Source of the DNA: Periconia sp. R9002
Taxonomy: Eukaryota; Ascomycota; Dothideomycetes; Pleosporales; Periconiaceae
NCBI GenBank assembly: GCA_023627715.1
Contig: JAMAHW010000142.1
Span: 1 to 52,476 of the forward strand
Length of the DNA: 52,476 nt
Reading direction: 5' to 3'
Shown here: positions 10,394-21,784 of the stretch, in pieces
Layout of the letters: every line of letters begins with the position of its first letter
Position numbering within the stretch: the stretch's first letter is position 1
Notes under the pieces: generated by a model
Database searches by the model: none
What the model saw: only the letters and a program-made list of their open reading frames with translations
What the model was told of the DNA's origin: nothing
Position numbers and translations under genes: made by a program

Positions 10394-12639
10394 CATCCTA
10401 CACGTGGTTACCGCTGCTGAGGCTGCTGATACATGTACAGACTGCCAGTAGATATTATCACCTAGGTTGGCAATATTATTCATAATGATGCTGAATGCAG
10501 GTAGATGCCGCCTTTCCCGTCTCCCGAAGTGGCTGATATCGCTGCTGATGGCCGCTGAGATGGTATGCGAAGCATTCGAATACCAATGCTGAGTGCGTGC
10601 AAGCACATCCCCATGCTTCACGCTAGCGGCGGAGCTTACAGTAATGCTTCTTGGTGGCGAGTTGCCACGTGAAGACTGATGACTTGGCGGTGGCTGCCTA
10701 TCCGTGGGATGATGCATCAACGGTGATTATCCCATGCGCACGAACTGGAGATAGAAAGGTATGATTGCAGCTACGTTCAAGATGCTTACCAGCTGTTGCT
10801 TTTGCGCTAATAAGCATACTAAAGGTCCGCGGAGAAGAAGGAGCCCATAACAACGGTTCGATGACGTAGCATTCTTGACCGGGTCATGAGTACCGCTTCG
10901 AGCGACGAGTCGCAGCCTTGGCTAAACGGCAACTTACAGTACATGAATATCGGAGTTCCAAGTCGAGCGTCCAGCCAAACTCCCAGTCTGCGCTTTGCCT
11001 ACACGGACTCCGCTTGCGCTATACCTTAGATAGAAACGACGGGTACCGCGGTGGGCCCACGGCCATGAGATACCAAGCGTAGGAACAATTGTGCGGTTCG
11101 TGCTGGTATGCTCAGTTGGCGTGATCTGTGCCCTGGATGAGGCTCATGATGGACGCCGAGAGTAAGAAAGAAAGCTGAAGAAGAATTTCGGCGGCGGCTC
11201 CACATGGCTTCGCTCCGAGCCGAAGGGCTGATTTTCATCCAGTAAGCGCGGATCAGCACATGTACACCATAGACGGCTTTCCGTAGATGCTATAATAACC
11301 GCATGCCGAAGTAAGATCTTGGCAATCAAGGTCTTGGATGGTGGTTCAGCGATGAGTGACATCGAAAATCGGGCAGTCGGTGGCGCTAATCCTCAACTGG
11401 TGAATGGATCATCTCGAAACTTCTTTATTGCGTATTGCCAAGCCACTTACCCGCCAGAAATGAAGGACAGCGAGCACAATACAATGTGGGGCTGGGATCC
11501 CATCGAAAGGATGTTAGTTATACCTCAGCCTACTGTCATGTTGCTCACCCTACCTTTATGATCTTGTTTTATATCCTGTGGTTTGCCCTTCTACAAGCCG
11601 TGTTGTGCTTCACATGTGGAGGTTCAGTTAAAACGATCTTGGCCTTTGCTATAAACATCTCCGTTTCATAACAGAGGCCCGAGGCCCATGGTCTGTTTTG
11701 TGCGTTGAGCAAGGCACTGTCGTAGGCATCCCGCCGAGAAACAGATGTACAGGCAATTATAGACCTTGCTGCAAGCGGAACAGTGTAATCAAAAGGACAG
11801 TTGTCTGCTTGATGGCGCAAAGTCTGACAGAACGGAAGCCAACTGTGAGGATGATCAAAGGGCTCTATCGAAGATGCTAAGCAGATGATGCTTACAATCA
11901 TGATCTTGCTTAATGTGATAGGTGGGGCATGATATTTGGCTAATGCGCATAATTCAAGGTCTGTGCAGCATCATCTACATTATCAGTAGCACATGCCTCA
12001 GGTTATCAGTAGTTGAAAAGAGTCCTGAACCTCCACCAGCTGAACAGAATCGTCCATGCTGAATCTTGACTTTGATTAGTGTGAAACTTCAAACCTCTAC
12101 TCATTAATGAGTCTTCAGCCCCTTTCCCACTACCCCAATCCAATGCACCCCGCTCACCTAAGCCTTCTACAGCAAACAAGCTAAGTTGCCTGTTCGATCT
12201 CTATGTGTCACTACTGAGGCGTCCAAGAGCTCCACTCGTACCAGGTCCCTACCATCTTTAGATACCTGTGGCATGTACACCTGACTCTCCACTGCCTTCG
12301 CAGTCGGACTTTACGTGTCTATATCTGCAGTGCCATACTACGGTTGACCCGAAAAGCATATATGGACTACTTTAATACAGCTGAGTTAACCTTGACTTAT
12401 GAGTGGGCTCACTGAAAAAGCAGGTCCGCATACAGTTACATGTCCTATCAGCTGAGTCACAATCCGCTGCCAGAACCCAAAGCCGTTACTCAAAAACAGG
12501 TTTGCCTGTATACACAACCAAGTCTCTAGTTCAAGCTAGCTTTCACCTTCAACCCCGGTTATGCTCCCTTCTACTTCAACAGCCGCTTCACTGAAATACA
12601 TTATGTTCTAGTTATCCCCTGTCCAATGATCGAAACGAC
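10394..12639. other. Gene-poor stretch
   Basis: No supported gene. The minus-strand frame at 10295-10720 (141 codons) has low-complexity, non-domain composition and overlaps repeat R2, so it is probably spurious. The remaining frames are under 80 codons. Confidence 0.45.
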
Positions 12640-12789
12640 GACCGAGACGGCCATTGAAACGACGACCGAAGACGAATTGTAAATGCATAGAAACAAGAAC
12701 ATAGTACTATCTCATTTGCTATTTATTCTCCTCTTTTCTCTTACTTGCTTGTCCTATCACTCAGCATAATGTACTCTTTTCTTGGCGCC

Positions 12790-12912
12790 TCAGGATCTGG
12801 AACTCTGGCCGCCTTCCTGGATTGATGTGGACTTGGACCTGGACCTGGAACTAGACCTGGAACCTGAATTCTGAAACTGGAGCTGGGCCTGGATTCTGGA
12901 ACTGGAACTGTA
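12790..12912 (+). repeat. Hexanucleotide-type minisatellite (TGGAMC)n
   Basis: Imperfect tandem repeats of TGGACC, TGGAAC and TGGACT over about 120 bp. About 115 bp upstream (12632-12673) is a shorter duplicated unit containing GAAACGACGACCGA. Neither carries a convincing coding frame. Confidence 0.6.
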
Positions 12913-13753
12913 TCTTTACGTCTCCGGACTCGGTTCTATGCCGAGTACTGGAAACATGTCCTCCCCTCAGGCTCTGAGCTTTTAGGACTTGATGGGTTTC
13001 CATCCCACTTGCGCCTCGCACTCTTCTTTTAATGTGATCTTTTGGCCGCGGGGCTATCCAGAAGCAACTGCCTTATGTGGGTGCGTCTATGCTGCTGCAA
13101 TATCTTCGCGGGCGTCCTCGGTGACGTTTCGGAGCGGATGTGCGGTGTGTTGCGGAGGGGTCGCCGTTGTGGGTGATGAGTCGAAAGCAGGTTCCAGTGC
13201 CTATGATGCGAGCGTTCCTGACTAAGCATTCTGAACCCAGCCCTTCGGGGTCTAGTTCTCCTTCGGGATGATACTGGGCGGTTGGCCCATTTGTGCAGCT
13301 GTCCACGTGACGGTGTACAGAGGGGCCGTGAAGGACCTCCGCACGTAGTTGCTTATCTGTGTTGTCCTTCTCTTCGTATCACTTGGTTATCCACGGGGAC
13401 CACGTTTATACGACTTGTAGACGGGACAGAAGATGGGGCCATGCGATGGTAATAACGCTTGCGGCAAATCGCGAAACGAGATGGAGTATGAATGGCGATG
13501 ACAGAAAGCTAACGTGTGAAGTTGCTTGCACCGCTGTACTGTGTGTTGTTACGGTTGCTTTGCCAGCGTATATGCACGATCTACCCAAACATCTTGGGGT
13601 TGAACCTAAGGCTGTATACCACTTTTCCTCTAGCCGGTGTGGCTCGACCATCCTCCCCTGCTAGCGGTGGCCACTCAAAGCAGCGCCTCAACTAGGCTGT
13701 GTAAATATTGAAACGCTACGAGGTTGTATAGTGCCTGAAGCTAAACGTATGTG
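12913..13753. other. Intergenic, no gene recognised
   Basis: A slightly GC-richer stretch with competing short frames on both strands at 12989-13306 and 13359-13664. None has a recognised domain or consistent splice signals. Confidence 0.4.
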
Positions 13754-15118
13754 TTAATTTGAAAACCTATTTTCTGAGAAGTCCTGTAACTTCAATCCCT
13801 CCACTTTAGTCATCGCATTCTGGACCGCTCCATCGATCTTGGAATCTAGGTTGCACGAGTGAGCCTCAAATTTCTCTTGCTCGTATCCGCTGAAGTAATC
13901 GTACTGGGCCCTTTTGTGCCACCAGGACGTATTCCCTTTCATTTTTTTCCTACTGCAGATTCCATTAAGACTGATTCCCATAAAAGGGTTTTCTGGCTTG
14001 GGCGAGAGATAACCCCATTCTGCCATATATTTCATCAATGAGCCAAAGAGAAATGCTCCACATTGGAAGGAGTAGGATGAGTCATTAGGGCAGGAATAGT
14101 TCAAGTCTCTATAGACCTCAAGTAAGCGGTGCAGTTCCGAGAGGTTATGCTCAAGGGCATTGCATCGCCTGTGATCGATACTGGCTAATCAGAGGCAGGA
14201 AGTTCAGATTCCGTCGAGGCAAGACAAGAGCATACATGTAATTTCCTGGTGGATCAGCAGGCCTAAAGTTTGAATCCAGCCTTTACTACCTTTGACCGCC
14301 ACAGCTGTCGCTTTCTCGAATTCTTCGCTAATGTAAAATACTCGGGAGATGCAGATACACAGCATAAGGTCTCGGCAGTAAGAAGTTGGAATCGCGACAC
14401 TACGCCTCACGTTGGCAATCCAGTCCTTAGTATCACGCTCTATCACTTCTGCGCTTTCGAGCTCGTAGTAATCGACAAGAACTGCGATTTTTTCGAGTAT
14501 CTCCAAACTTGCAATAGCTGGAACTTGGCGTGTTCGGACGTGGAAAACGTTTAAAAGGATGAGCAGAGCTTCTTCGTCCCAATCACTGGCTTGAATATGG
14601 TATCGTCCGTCTGATGGATCTTTCGAGGCTTCAATGAACTCTTCTCTCGTTAATGCGCGCCTAAACCATGGCGAAGCTAGCATTAAGTGACGAGACGAGA
14701 CAAGATAGTGAGTCTCGTCATCCTCCGACTTGGTCGGCTTTGAGGCGGGCTCGGATGGTTCGACGCTTAGGTTTTGTGCCCCGCCGTGCACTCTTAGTGC
14801 TGACTCCGGATCTTGAACAATTTCCTGCTCTCCATTGGAAGGTTCGGCGCGCTCGCCATTATCGTCTCGAACGTTTCGGACAATGCTGCTGCGGGAAGCT
14901 ATGGCGCGCGTCCGAGCTTTTTTTCCCTTGACAGCTTCTTGCTCGCCCGCCCGTCGTTGGAAGGTTGAGGATGTATAGGTTGTTTCTCTTCGGGCTCGGC
15001 AAACTCAGTATTGGTGGGTGTGAGGGGTCTCGTCCCATGGAGCGAAGATTCGACAGGGGTTTTTAAGGATGATAACTGTATCCGCAAAAGGATCAATCTC
15101 AAATATGACCAACGGCAT
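13754..15118 (-). pseudogene. BTB/POZ-domain protein gene, N-terminal frames disrupted
   Basis: The ATG at 15118 opens a typical fungal BTB start (FEIDPFADTVIILKNP, then FAPWDE) but hits TGA at 15005-15007. The linker (EFAEPEEKQPIHPQP, then a Lys-rich stretch) lies in a second frame. The BTB core (HYLVSSRHLMLASPWFRRAL) returns to the first frame and continues to 14236. A clear 51-nt intron (14185-14235, GTATGC to ATTAG) joins this to the last exon (13754-14184). That exon has SIDHRRCNALEHNLSELHR and a C-terminal region typical of the family. No intron explains the first two frame changes, so I infer two compensating indels or sequencing errors. BTB proteins usually mediate dimerisation and cullin-3 or transcriptional contacts; no partner is evident here. 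Confidence 0.65.
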
Positions 15119-16224
15119 GGTAGTGGTTAGTTGCTGTCGTAGCGAATATGGCACGTAGGTATGTTTTATATGGTTTTCCAGCACTTCAGCAGTGTATACT
15201 ATGCATTGATAGGTGGGTTACAGCGGGAAGCGTCATCGTTCTGTAAACTCAACCGTGATTGGACTACCACATCTCACTAGTGGGATGGGGTAGATCGTGA
15301 TAAGCTAAAACTAACTATCTTGAATGTTGAGACTAGATCCTCAGCTACCTGATCTAAAAAGTCTGCACACGTAGCTACCGTTAGTAAGAAAGGACGGAAA
15401 ACCTTCTCCAGCTATACCGTTTAATATGTTGTAAGCCCGGGACACCTACAGTCAGGTGATGTACCACTGACTAATCCGTCCTCTTCCACCTTGGGCACGA
15501 CAGCAAACATAATGCGCAAGGTAACTTCTTGTATTGTGATAATGTTCTTAGACTTAGATAGCTTGGCATAAAGTATTATAGAGCGGCTAGAGCTGAGTGC
15601 GGTGCTCTAGGGGAGAAAGTCCATCACGTCAAAGAATGAGACTCTCTAGGTATTAGCATCAACAGCAGCAATATATAATGCAGTTTCTATATAGAAACAG
15701 ATGTAAATGTTCCAAGTTAAACACGCCACATTATCCATATAGTCTTCTAATAATGCTTGGCGTGTGGGTGGGGTTATAGTTGTTTGGAGCCGAAGTACCT
15801 GTAGGGGGGTTTTTTTTTTTTGGCACAGGTGATTTTCGCTACGCGTGGGTTGACTTGAATCAAATTTAAGTTTCCAGTCATATAAACTTTCCCAATCTGA
15901 TTTCAGACGCTAATCGTTACTATGACGTCTGACATCACGCATTTAAATAAAGTTCAACGCTTTGTGTCCTACCATAGTCCCAATCATTCGCTGTTTATTC
16001 ACTAGCAGGAAGGCCTTTATAAGATTAGTACATGACACCCAACAGTGTTCTCAACAGCTTTCTCTTTTCCGATCATCTTTCCAATGATATCAGGTTGATA
16101 AATCTACCTTAACGGAGAACCCTACCAGCTCTTTATCTCAATACAATGATTAAACAAAAAAGAAAACCTGCTCGAGCGCCCTTAGCAAAGGAGGTTATCT
16201 CGTGAGGCTGTCCAAATCGAAAAT
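15119..16224. other. Intergenic between two BTB genes
   Basis: The divergent upstream regions of the damaged BTB gene (minus strand) and the intact one (plus strand). It holds a poly-T run near 15810-15820 and AT-rich tracts but no further gene or repeat that I can support. Confidence 0.5.
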
Positions 16225-16971
16225 ATGTTATCATCGCAAGCTAATGTACTCAAAAGCCCGTACCAAACTCCTATATGTACGCTCAAAATCGGGCCCAACA
16301 AAGCGGAATTCAGAGTGCCACAGCAATTCCTTGCTCAGTCCTCCAAATGGAAAACGCCGGATAATTTTCTCATTCCACCTACCTGTATCGAGCTTCCGGA
16401 GATAGGAGAAGACATCGGACACCCACTAGTACACTATCTTCATACTGGCTCGTATCAAACACTCAAGGACCACGATATGCCCGAACTTGAGATATCGGAG
16501 ATCGAGTATCGGAGAAGTGTACTGGTTTACAGTGCTGCCCGGCTTTATGAGTTAGACGGCTTAGCAGGGGAAGCGAAAAAGACCATGCAAAAGTATGATG
16601 GTACTGTAAAGTTGGCTGCAGTCTTAGCTTCCTGCAGAGATGCGTACCACTGCTTACCTCCCGGCGATACATGGTTTCCAGAGTATCTTGGAGCAAAAAT
16701 GACGGCTGCTCTGGAAGAGGACGAGACTATCTTGACGCAGGATGTTTTCCTTAATGAAATTGGAGGAGGATTAGCATTCACAAGGACACTAGTCAAGATC
16801 ATTGCAGAGTTCTATCTAAACAAGACTCGGATCCTCTTGATACAATCCAACTGTGGATCGAATCGGCGATTGGAGGTAGCTATTCAAGAGACAGAGATTG
16901 AGTCAGAGCGAGATGCCGACTTCGTCCAAATACCCGATACTTCAGAATCAAAGGACTATCCTTCTCGTTAA
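16225..16971 (+). CDS. BTB-type fungal protein
   Basis: An intact 248-residue ORF from ATG. The segment ICTLKIGPNKAEFRVPQQFL followed by SSKW is characteristic of short fungal BTB-fold proteins. A helical region with LVHYLHTGSYQTL, the POZ-style tail, follows near residue 70. The C-terminus is acidic and polar (DADFVQIPDTSESKD). There is no signal peptide, membrane segment or zinc finger. It is oriented away from the damaged BTB gene at 13754-15118. An alternative GTG start at 16202 would add eight codons; the ATG is preferred. The molecular role is unknown beyond likely protein-protein contact. Confidence 0.7.
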   Translation: MLSSQANVLKSPYQTPICTLKIGPNKAEFRVPQQFLAQSSKWKTPDNFLIPPTCIELPEIGEDIGHPLVHYLHTGSYQTLKDHDMPELEISEIEYRRSVLVYSAARLYELDGLAGEAKKTMQKYDGTVKLAAVLASCRDAYHCLPPGDTWFPEYLGAKMTAALEEDETILTQDVFLNEIGGGLAFTRTLVKIIAEFYLNKTRILLIQSNCGSNRRLEVAIQETEIESERDADFVQIPDTSESKDYPSR

Positions 16972-17288
16972 ATCATATGCGTAATGACCGATGGAAGGGA
17001 TGTACGGAATGCGAGCATTTCAGGAGCGGTTGCGAAACTCCGCGTACATGACAATCAGAATATCGATGAGTATCAACTGAAAATCTCCTATAGATAGGAA
17101 ACTAGCCATCATAGCTCGATTTTGCCTTTCGAACTCTCTTTATATCCTGCTATTCTGTATACTCTAACGCAGGTTAGTACACTAGCTTAACTGCCTAATA
17201 AAACCCCCAATAATACTTTTACTCCTTCTAGCCCCTACAGGTATTTGTTCCCGCAGTTGCTGTCTGTAACTCATTGCAGTCTGCATTC
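16972..17288. other. Intergenic downstream of BTB gene
   Basis: About 317 bp of AT-rich sequence leading into the assembly gap; no gene seen. Confidence 0.5.
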
Positions 17289-17402
17289 CCCCCCNNNNNN
17301 NNNNTTTATACTTTGCCCCCCAACCCGTTTTTTTTTCCCCCTTTGGGGTTTTTTAAAAATTTTTTTTTTTTTTCCCCCCCCCCCCCCCCCCCCTCCCCCA
17401 AA
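17289..17402. other. Assembly gap and homopolymer artefact
   Basis: Ten Ns at 17295-17304 are flanked by runs of C and by alternating long T and C homopolymers up to about 17400. This looks like low-quality read ends around a scaffold join, not real sequence. Contiguity across this point should not be assumed. Confidence 0.9.
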
Positions 17403-18949
17403 CAATTAGTAGCAGGCCATCTCAGGGCCATTCTGCTAAGTGTTCAATGCCCGGCGGCAAATGAAGCAGAACCTCTGGGCGAGAGGGTTAGTACCCTTGA
17501 AGATCATCCAAGTGGCGATGCAGCCTAATCCTTTGCCCGTGATTGATGTGACCTTGTACAAACCCTATCGCCTAGCTGGAACACTCACCGTTCCATTCCT
17601 TCCATTGCTACATTGCTGCCTATTATTCTGTAGTTTTGTTTCTTCCTGTTCCCACTCTCCAGGCTGCTGTCTGTGCTCCCCTGTGGGAAACTATGCACTT
17701 CTCCAAATAATATAATAACTTTGATATTGCATTTCTCAGAACTTGCCATAATACAATATTTCAGATTCTTTCGACATACATTTGCGTCTTGACGTCTGAC
17801 CGCGCAATCAGACTTGTGCAGCCACCCTCTTGGTTCACCGCTACTGTAGTGTAGCCTCCACTTTTTATTATTGTAACTTTATGCCCGAGTTCTAATTTAC
17901 ACCACTCAAGACAGCTGTAGTGTAGACATAGCTTTACGGCGGTTTAAGTTTACTCCTTGCCAGTCTGATGGTTTATACAACAGAACACTTCAGTAATCTG
18001 ATGCACTCTGGAAGTTTGTCAAACGTTTCAGAAAAGTACAAATCCTCTGCGACATTCTTCTCAAACACACCTAATCAGAGTTTTTGTCACATTTAAACTT
18101 TCTCCAGTCAAATTTGAATGAACGTGAAAAGTGTGGATTTCCCCCCCGTGTTTGTACTATTCGACAAACTTATATAACGTGCCTCCCTGCGTAGCGAGAC
18201 ACCCAGTGTGCCAAGACAAATGACGGGTACATGGGCTTTCAGCACGTCGAAAGCCATTGCGCACAACAAATATGGCTATAATTCTGGAAGAATAATTTTA
18301 GGTGGCAAATTCTGAACATCTATAAGCCATTCCTTACTAGGATTACGCTGGTGTTGTCGCCTCTAAGCCCTATTTTGTACGGCAAGTTCTTTCGTGTCGT
18401 AATAGACTTCCTTCCTTACAGCGCCAACGCTAAACTTTTATTGCTTCAAATCTCGTAGAATAGCCTGCCCCGAGCCTTTGAACTCCCTCCAATACTAGAA
18501 AGTCGTTATCAGCCCCATGTACGCTACTAGATACCACTTTTTGCAGGGCTGCTATATCGATTAGTACGTACTAATCCTAGCTAATGTGCAATGCACCTGT
18601 GGGTATTTTACTATAGAATACGTGGCTGTGGGGATTACATAGTCGCTCGGATTATCATTAATTTCGCCTTAGGAGTGGGAGCGGTGATAAGATTTAGCCC
18701 GGTGCTTGTTTACCTAGTCAGGGGTTCTTCTTGTAGAAATACAGTCTAACGCACATAGCGAGACCCGTGTTGTAACGTAGGAAGCATAGCAACACCATGC
18801 CCTGACCTCCAATACGTACCACTACTCCCTCCGCTAACGAATCAAGCGATCTGATCAAACCATGGTTGTAGCCAAGGATGGCAAGACCCCACATGATCCA
18901 CGAGCTACATACAGCACTCTTCCATCAGTTGTTTCTACAATCTATCGCC
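17403..18949. other. Intergenic, no gene recognised
   Basis: About 1.5 kb without a supported gene. Frames such as 17440-17715 are Cys/Leu-rich but have no domain or splice evidence. Some AT-rich decay is visible. Confidence 0.45.
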
Positions 18950-19072
18950 TCCGGCACAAGGTCAGGGCAGGAACGGGTCGGCCATCCTCCTGGCTGGTGA
19001 TGGCAAACCGCAAGAAACTAAAAGCAGCGTCTATTCTCGTAACGCGCTAAGGGTAGTTACAGTGGAAAAGGG
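18950..19072 (+). repeat. Dispersed repeat R1, copy b (left arm)
   Basis: Contains CAAGGTCAGGGCAGGAACGG then GTCGGCCATCCTCCTGGC. It pairs as an inverted repeat with 21785-21918 for about 115 bp; the differences visible are largely transitions (for example AACGCG against AATGCG). The GC-rich CAGGGC...CGGGTCGGCC pattern resembles ends of some hAT elements, but no target duplication is established. Confidence 0.75.
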
Positions 19073-19863
19073 TACTTAGCCTTACTGTGGGTGTGTAAGG
19101 TAGTTATAATGGCTGTGCGACTGTATGACTGCGCCTCGCCGTTGCCAAGCATTTCAGAATATCAGAATGCTTGACTTTCGAATCGGGAGCAGGGCGAAGA
19201 TCGCAACGACAGCTGCTCACTCGGCTTTCGACATAGCCGTCCAGTTCGCAGGCTCACTGCTGATCCCTTTTCCGAACCGTTATGAGCAACGTCTGAGACT
19301 AATTGAGATGAGAGGATCCTACACGGCGGACATAGCATCAGATAGTGACTAGCACGATGTCAAGTATCAAGACTAAATCTTGCACTTTGGTGGGAGGTCA
19401 GTATGCTATAGCTGTAACCATATACTAAGGTGGAATGACACTGTATATATTGGTGTTATAACAGTCGTACGGTCACCTACTAAGTAGGCCCTTCCACGAG
19501 CACTGCAATCAATCATTTAGCTGTAGGCAGCTGTGCGCCCATATCAATACGTCGAAATCTGTAAATTACACCACTCTAAGTTACTCTTAAACTGCGTCTT
19601 CCGTGCTCTAAGAACCCACACCAACCAAAACAAAACCAGGTGGAATTCGTCCAACGACATACAGCATTGACGGCAATACTTAGCCCATAGACAGAAAAAA
19701 GGAGTGAATCGATTTAATTACTGCTGTACTCAATTGTGGTAATGACAGAAACCCATTTTGTCCGGCCTGAGCTGAAACCCGCAAAGGGAACTCCTTACAA
19801 CGGACAAAATCTCCCGAATCCGCCGACTCCGCACCGTCCCTGCACTGTCCATTTCCCTTCGCA
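19073..19863. other. Intergenic inside the R1 pair
   Basis: The 3' side of the micro-exon gene. It holds one short frame (19125-19352) without protein character and AT-rich sequence. No other feature seen. Confidence 0.4.
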
Positions 19864-20395
19864 TTACTACACTATAATTTAGCGGCAGCCTTGCATACAG
19901 TTCAGCCTGCCAGGCAAAGATATAAAATCTACTTACACACTACACCACGACCAGCAGTTAGTACTTGCCTCATCAGCCCGTCAGGCAGGGACATAGGATC
20001 TACTTACAGCCTACACCACGACTAGCAGTTAGCACTTGCCTCATCAGCCCGTCAGGCAGGGATATAGGATCTACTTACTTGCTGCACCACGACTAGCAGT
20101 TAGCTCCTGCTTCATCAGTTCGTCAGGCAAGGACATAGGATCTACTTACACCTTACACCACGACCAGCAGTTAGTACTTGCCTCATCAGCCCGTCAGGCA
20201 GGGACATAGAATCTACTTACACCCTACACCACGATCAGCAGTTAACGACTGTATAGTACATGTGTGGAAAGGTCTTTATATGCCTACCTGTCGAATCTCA
20301 AGCCCTTGAACGTTGTCGTTTGCCGGTTTGCTAGGACTTGGGAGTGCGAAGGCCATAGAGGGCATAAGCAAGCCGAAGAGCATCAAGGATCTCAT
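19864..20395 (-). CDS. Small secreted-protein gene with a tandem intron / single-codon exon array
   Basis: Exon 1 (20288-20395) encodes 36 residues: signal peptide MRSLMLFGLLMPSMAFA, then a short pro-region ending LEIRQ, like the leaders of fungal secreted peptides. It ends in phase 0 at CAG with donor GTAGGC. Downstream the 71-bp array at about 19910-20240 supplies, in each unit, a GTAAGT donor, a CTAAC-type branch point and, 3 nt before the next donor, a TAG/CAG-type acceptor. The triplets are GGT (20221-20223), GGT (20150-20152, acceptor altered to TAA), CAA (20079-20081), GCT (20008-20010) and TGT (19937-19939). The last, 70-nt intron ends TAG followed directly by TAA (19864-19866), a stop in frame. 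A possible 5'-UTR intron runs 20526 (GTGAGT) to 20422 (ACAG). The splice model is inferred, not proven; skipping of units is plausible. Confidence 0.45.
19905..20245 (-). repeat. 71-bp tandem array, five clear units plus diverged edge units
   Basis: Five units repeat with exact 71-bp spacing of the triplet positions (20221, 20150, 20079, 20008, 19937); the last step to 19864 is 73 bp. On the minus strand each has GTAAGTAGAT, a CTGCCTGACGG-like middle and a CTAACTGCTRG-like 3' part. Variation concentrates at the triplet just before GTAAGT. Half of a unit is also recognisable inside the first intron. Confidence 0.85.
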
Positions 20396-21597
20396 ATTAA
20401 CAAATTTGTGGTAGAAGTTGCCTGTTTTGTGTGATACAATAAAGAAGTAGCTCAAGTGAGAGTTATGAAACCTGAACATATACTGCTCGAAATGTTTACT
20501 TTTTGTACCTTGAGTAGTTTACTCACCTGAATTGCGTGAACGTCATTGTGATTGTTGGCGAATGAGACTAAACTCGGACGACTCCGCCGTGCTTCCACAT
20601 TTCTACTGCATTAGCATGGTTAAGGCAACAAAGGTCCTTTGCAGTTACGCAATGAGACTTTGAACTTGGTTGCTGATGTAATGTATACTGAAGTCATGTA
20701 CTGAAGCAGCATGCTTAACTTTTTTCTTGTCATTGTCGCGCTCGGTTCTTAATGCAAGCTCAGAGGGAAAAAAACTTAACGAGGCTAACGTTCGCAACCA
20801 GCTCATAGAAACCAGCAATCTGCAGTTCTGCCTGCCAATGAGCGGCAACCAATTGCTAGATTCAGATACTCCGGAAATTTGGAGCGCACTAGCAGCGCAG
20901 ATGTGGTAGCGGAAGATGTGCAAGTAATAACCTAACGCGCACAGATGACATGTAATTGGAGGCACTTCGATCGTCAAAATATACTTTGTGATATCTGTCT
21001 TGCCATTATGCTCCGTGCCTTGACCGACATCGTTGCCTTATCATGTTTTGTTGAATCTGACGTTATCGTGCGTAACTTAGCGACTGGAAATGCCTCGAGA
21101 TCGCTATTGGGCTAAGAACAATTCCTTGATCTCAAGCGAATAGTATGCCGGGAGTACAGAGGAGGTCTGCTTGTTACTAAAACGTCACTGTGTGCTGGTT
21201 CGAAGCCAGACATCCGAGAATGCTTTTTTCGCGGCTTTGGTTGGCAGAGGTGTCATTTGTATTCGACAGTAGCACCTTTCAAATGACTGCCCATCTCTCC
21301 CGGCTTTAATTGATGGCACAAAACGGTTCATTCGATACAACCCAGCAACGGTTAAGCAAGCTGCTCCTCAGACGTCAAGCATAGCAGCGGAAACGTTCAT
21401 AGACAGCATGCCGCGGTGAATTGTAGGGCCACTAAAAATCAAGGAGAAATGAAAATGCAGTGCTTCAGACGTTGGAAAGCCATAGGGGTTTCTTCAGTGT
21501 GATGCCTTCTCGCGGCGGTCGTTGAGATCTCAGCCCTGATCCCAATTCCAAAGTCAGACGTTCTGACTTTCCGATATGCTTGGCAACGGCATCGCGC
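20396..21597. other. Promoter side of the secreted-protein gene and intergenic DNA
   Basis: Minus-strand upstream region of the micro-exon gene. A TATAT element lies near 20480, between the putative 5'-UTR intron ends. The rest (20600-21597) carries only short overlapping frames at 20645-20977 without recognisable domains. Confidence 0.4.
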
Positions 21598-21625
21598 AGT
21601 CACACAGTCACACAGTCACACAGCC
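21598..21625 (+). repeat. Short tandem repeat (CACACAGT)n
   Basis: About three copies of an 8-bp CACACAGT unit. No functional role is apparent. Confidence 0.7.
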
Positions 21626-21784
21626 ATAGATTCACCAGCCATTACAAATACAATACTGTACACGCTAACGGTAGGGCTGGATCTGCAGGTTATCAAGTGC
21701 TACATTACAGGTTCAGACAAATGTCTTGTAATTTAAAATTCAAGTGGCACTATGACTGGTCCGCTCCCGCCACCATGAAATTCG

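Noticed and set aside
10295..10720. 141-codon minus-strand frame
   Set aside because: Low-complexity, partly inside repeat R2, no homology that I can recognise.
19905..20245. CRISPR-like array interpretation of the 71-bp repeats
   Set aside because: The repeats are contiguous with no spacers, and the context is eukaryotic with intron signals.
20276..20479. 67-residue single-exon reading of the secreted-protein locus
   Set aside because: The signal peptide begins at the internal ATG (20395) and the frame stops three codons past a good splice donor; the spliced model explains the sequence better.
21170..21215. tRNA-like GGTTCGAAGCC stretch
   Set aside because: No acceptor stem, D-arm or anticodon arm can be folded around it.
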